Below, piece by piece: positions 62,996 to 64,000 of a stretch of DNA of 64,000 nt (position 1 is its first letter; every line of letters starts with the position of its first letter). The DNA lies in contig OY848921.1 of NCBI GenBank assembly GCA_963693285.1, forward strand, positions 1,674,001 to 1,738,000. The letters run 5' to 3'. This stretch comes from Xestospongia muta. Its lineage: Eukaryota > Porifera > Demospongiae > Haplosclerida > Petrosiidae. Position numbers and translations under genes: made by a program. Under the pieces are notes generated by a model. It was not told the origin of the DNA and ran no database searches. It saw only the letters and a program-made list of their open reading frames with translations.

Positions 62996-64000
62996 TTACC
63001 TGGTAAAATAATTATTCTGTTCTTGTTTTGAGATGGAGTTATTGCTATCAGAGTCTAACAGTTGTTTGAGTTGAACTTGAAAAGACTCTGTGGCTATCAA
63101 GTTATATATTTCATTGTGTAAACTTAGAAGTTCAGAGTGTTGTAATTTTCTATCATTACTCAAATCATAGTATTTGAATTTCTGTCTCCTAATAGAAGAC
63201 AATACCATCAGGTGAAAATTAGGAAACAGATGTTCTCTTGAAAGTTTCAACTTGTACTCTGAGCAGTCTAAAGTGACGAAATGAACTCTTATGAATATTA
63301 ATAGTCATATTGACAATATAATGTACATTACATAATACAGTCAGAGTTATTTAACTATGATATAAATGAATGATGAAATGAAGTAGTGTTTTGGTTACTT
63401 TGACATTTTCCATCGTATCTCACAACACTATTTGTGTTATTGATACAGTTGTGTTTCTCTAATTCACACTGATTTGAGTAAGTCTTGCCATCATAGTCAC
63501 AAATGTGTTGTACTTCTGAAGAACATTTATAATCACAACTAAGGGAGAAAAAAGTGATACACTTTGTAATGATTAGAGTTAGAAATATGGTTGTGTGATA
63601 TGTTTATTACTCACACAACTTACCTGTTTCTGACACAGTTTCCATCAACACATTCATAGCTAACAGTACAATTTGGTTCACAATAATCTTTAAAAAGAAA
63701 AGAAGTAATAATCAAATGACATATACTTGCTATCTTTCATGTATGACTTGAGAATGACTAATTTAGTGGAATTTCAGTTATGACAGTGCCATCAACCTAA
63801 ATTGAGTGTGATATTGTAGTTGAAAAGTTTTTTGTGAGTCATACTAAAGCTTTTCATGGTTCTCTGTAGTCTTGGTATCAGATGTTTTGCTAGGAGGAGG
63901 AAACATCTGAAGAAACTGCTATAACTTCTGATACATAGTGCAGGAATTCTAGCGTGTCTATTAGGTTGTCTATGTCTCATGACACTGACCTCAAAAATGT
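62996..64000 (-). CDS. Secreted FOLN-Kazal-EF-hand protein, second copy, N-terminal exon outside the window
   Basis: Exons 63687-63624, 63538-63399 and 63267-62996 correspond one to one with those of the gene at 9266-10868, with the same lengths (64 and 140) and phases; the signal-peptide exon should lie beyond 64000. The FOLN module is YCEPNCTVSYECVDGNCV. The Kazal domain has canonical ICDYDGKTYSNQC and a YDGKC end, which the other copy has lost. The EF-hand exon reads LLDSDSNNSISKQEQ: the Glu is kept, but Gln replaces the Trp of the first copy. This is the better-preserved Kazal version. Confidence 0.68.

Overview
This 64 kb window is eukaryotic, AT-rich, and best explained as demosponge genomic DNA (Amphimedon-like). 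That is an inference from short introns with GTAAG donors and polypyrimidine-AG acceptors, metazoan domain families (Death, ankyrin, AIG1-type GTPase, Hedgehog-type Hint, follistatin/Kazal/EF-hand, phosphatidylserine decarboxylase, NAALADase), and the expansion of Death-ankyrin proteins. It is a recently and repeatedly duplicated cluster of giant Death-domain/ankyrin-repeat (ANK) genes, each with its main coding sequence in one very long exon.

Layout. (1) 1-3.7 kb: the 3' half of a plus-strand Death-ANK gene, broken by one nonsense codon, followed by a reversed NAALADase 3' fragment; this is an inverted copy of the unit at 14.6-24 kb. (2) 4.1-11.2 kb: a Death-only paralogue that has lost its ankyrin repeats, a minisatellite, a phosphatidylserine decarboxylase (PISD) 3' exon, and a secreted FOLN-Kazal-EF-hand gene. 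(3) 13.6-28.4 kb: a Mutator-like MITE, a NAALADase 3' fragment, a 3,243-residue double-Death ANK gene, a long higher-order minisatellite and several PISD 3' exons. (4) 30-36 kb: a gene joining two Death domains, about nine ankyrin repeats, an AIG1/GIMAP-like GTPase and a Hedgehog-type Hint domain, with nested small transposons upstream. (5) 36.6-40.4 kb: a 1,284-residue Death-ANK gene. (6) 41-59.2 kb: two tandem units of about 11.4 kb, each NAALADase fragment (+), Death-ANK gene (-), minisatellite and PISD exon (-). (7) 59.2-64 kb: a second copy of the flank seen at 5.4-10.2 kb, including a second FOLN-Kazal-EF-hand gene cut by the window end.

How the genes relate. The recurring unit is [NAALADase 3' exons, +][Death-ANK, -][tandem repeat inside a 5'UTR intron][short 5'UTR exon with a GC-rich hairpin][PISD 3' exon, -]. 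NAALADase and PISD pieces look like passengers caught at the edges of the duplicated segment. The Death-ANK proteins have the architecture expected of intracellular sensors or adaptors (Death-mediated assembly, ankyrin recognition); a role in innate recognition is inference. The most notable gene is the Death-Death-ANK-GTPase-Hint fusion at 29988-34001, which puts an autoprocessing module on an NLR-like scaffold.
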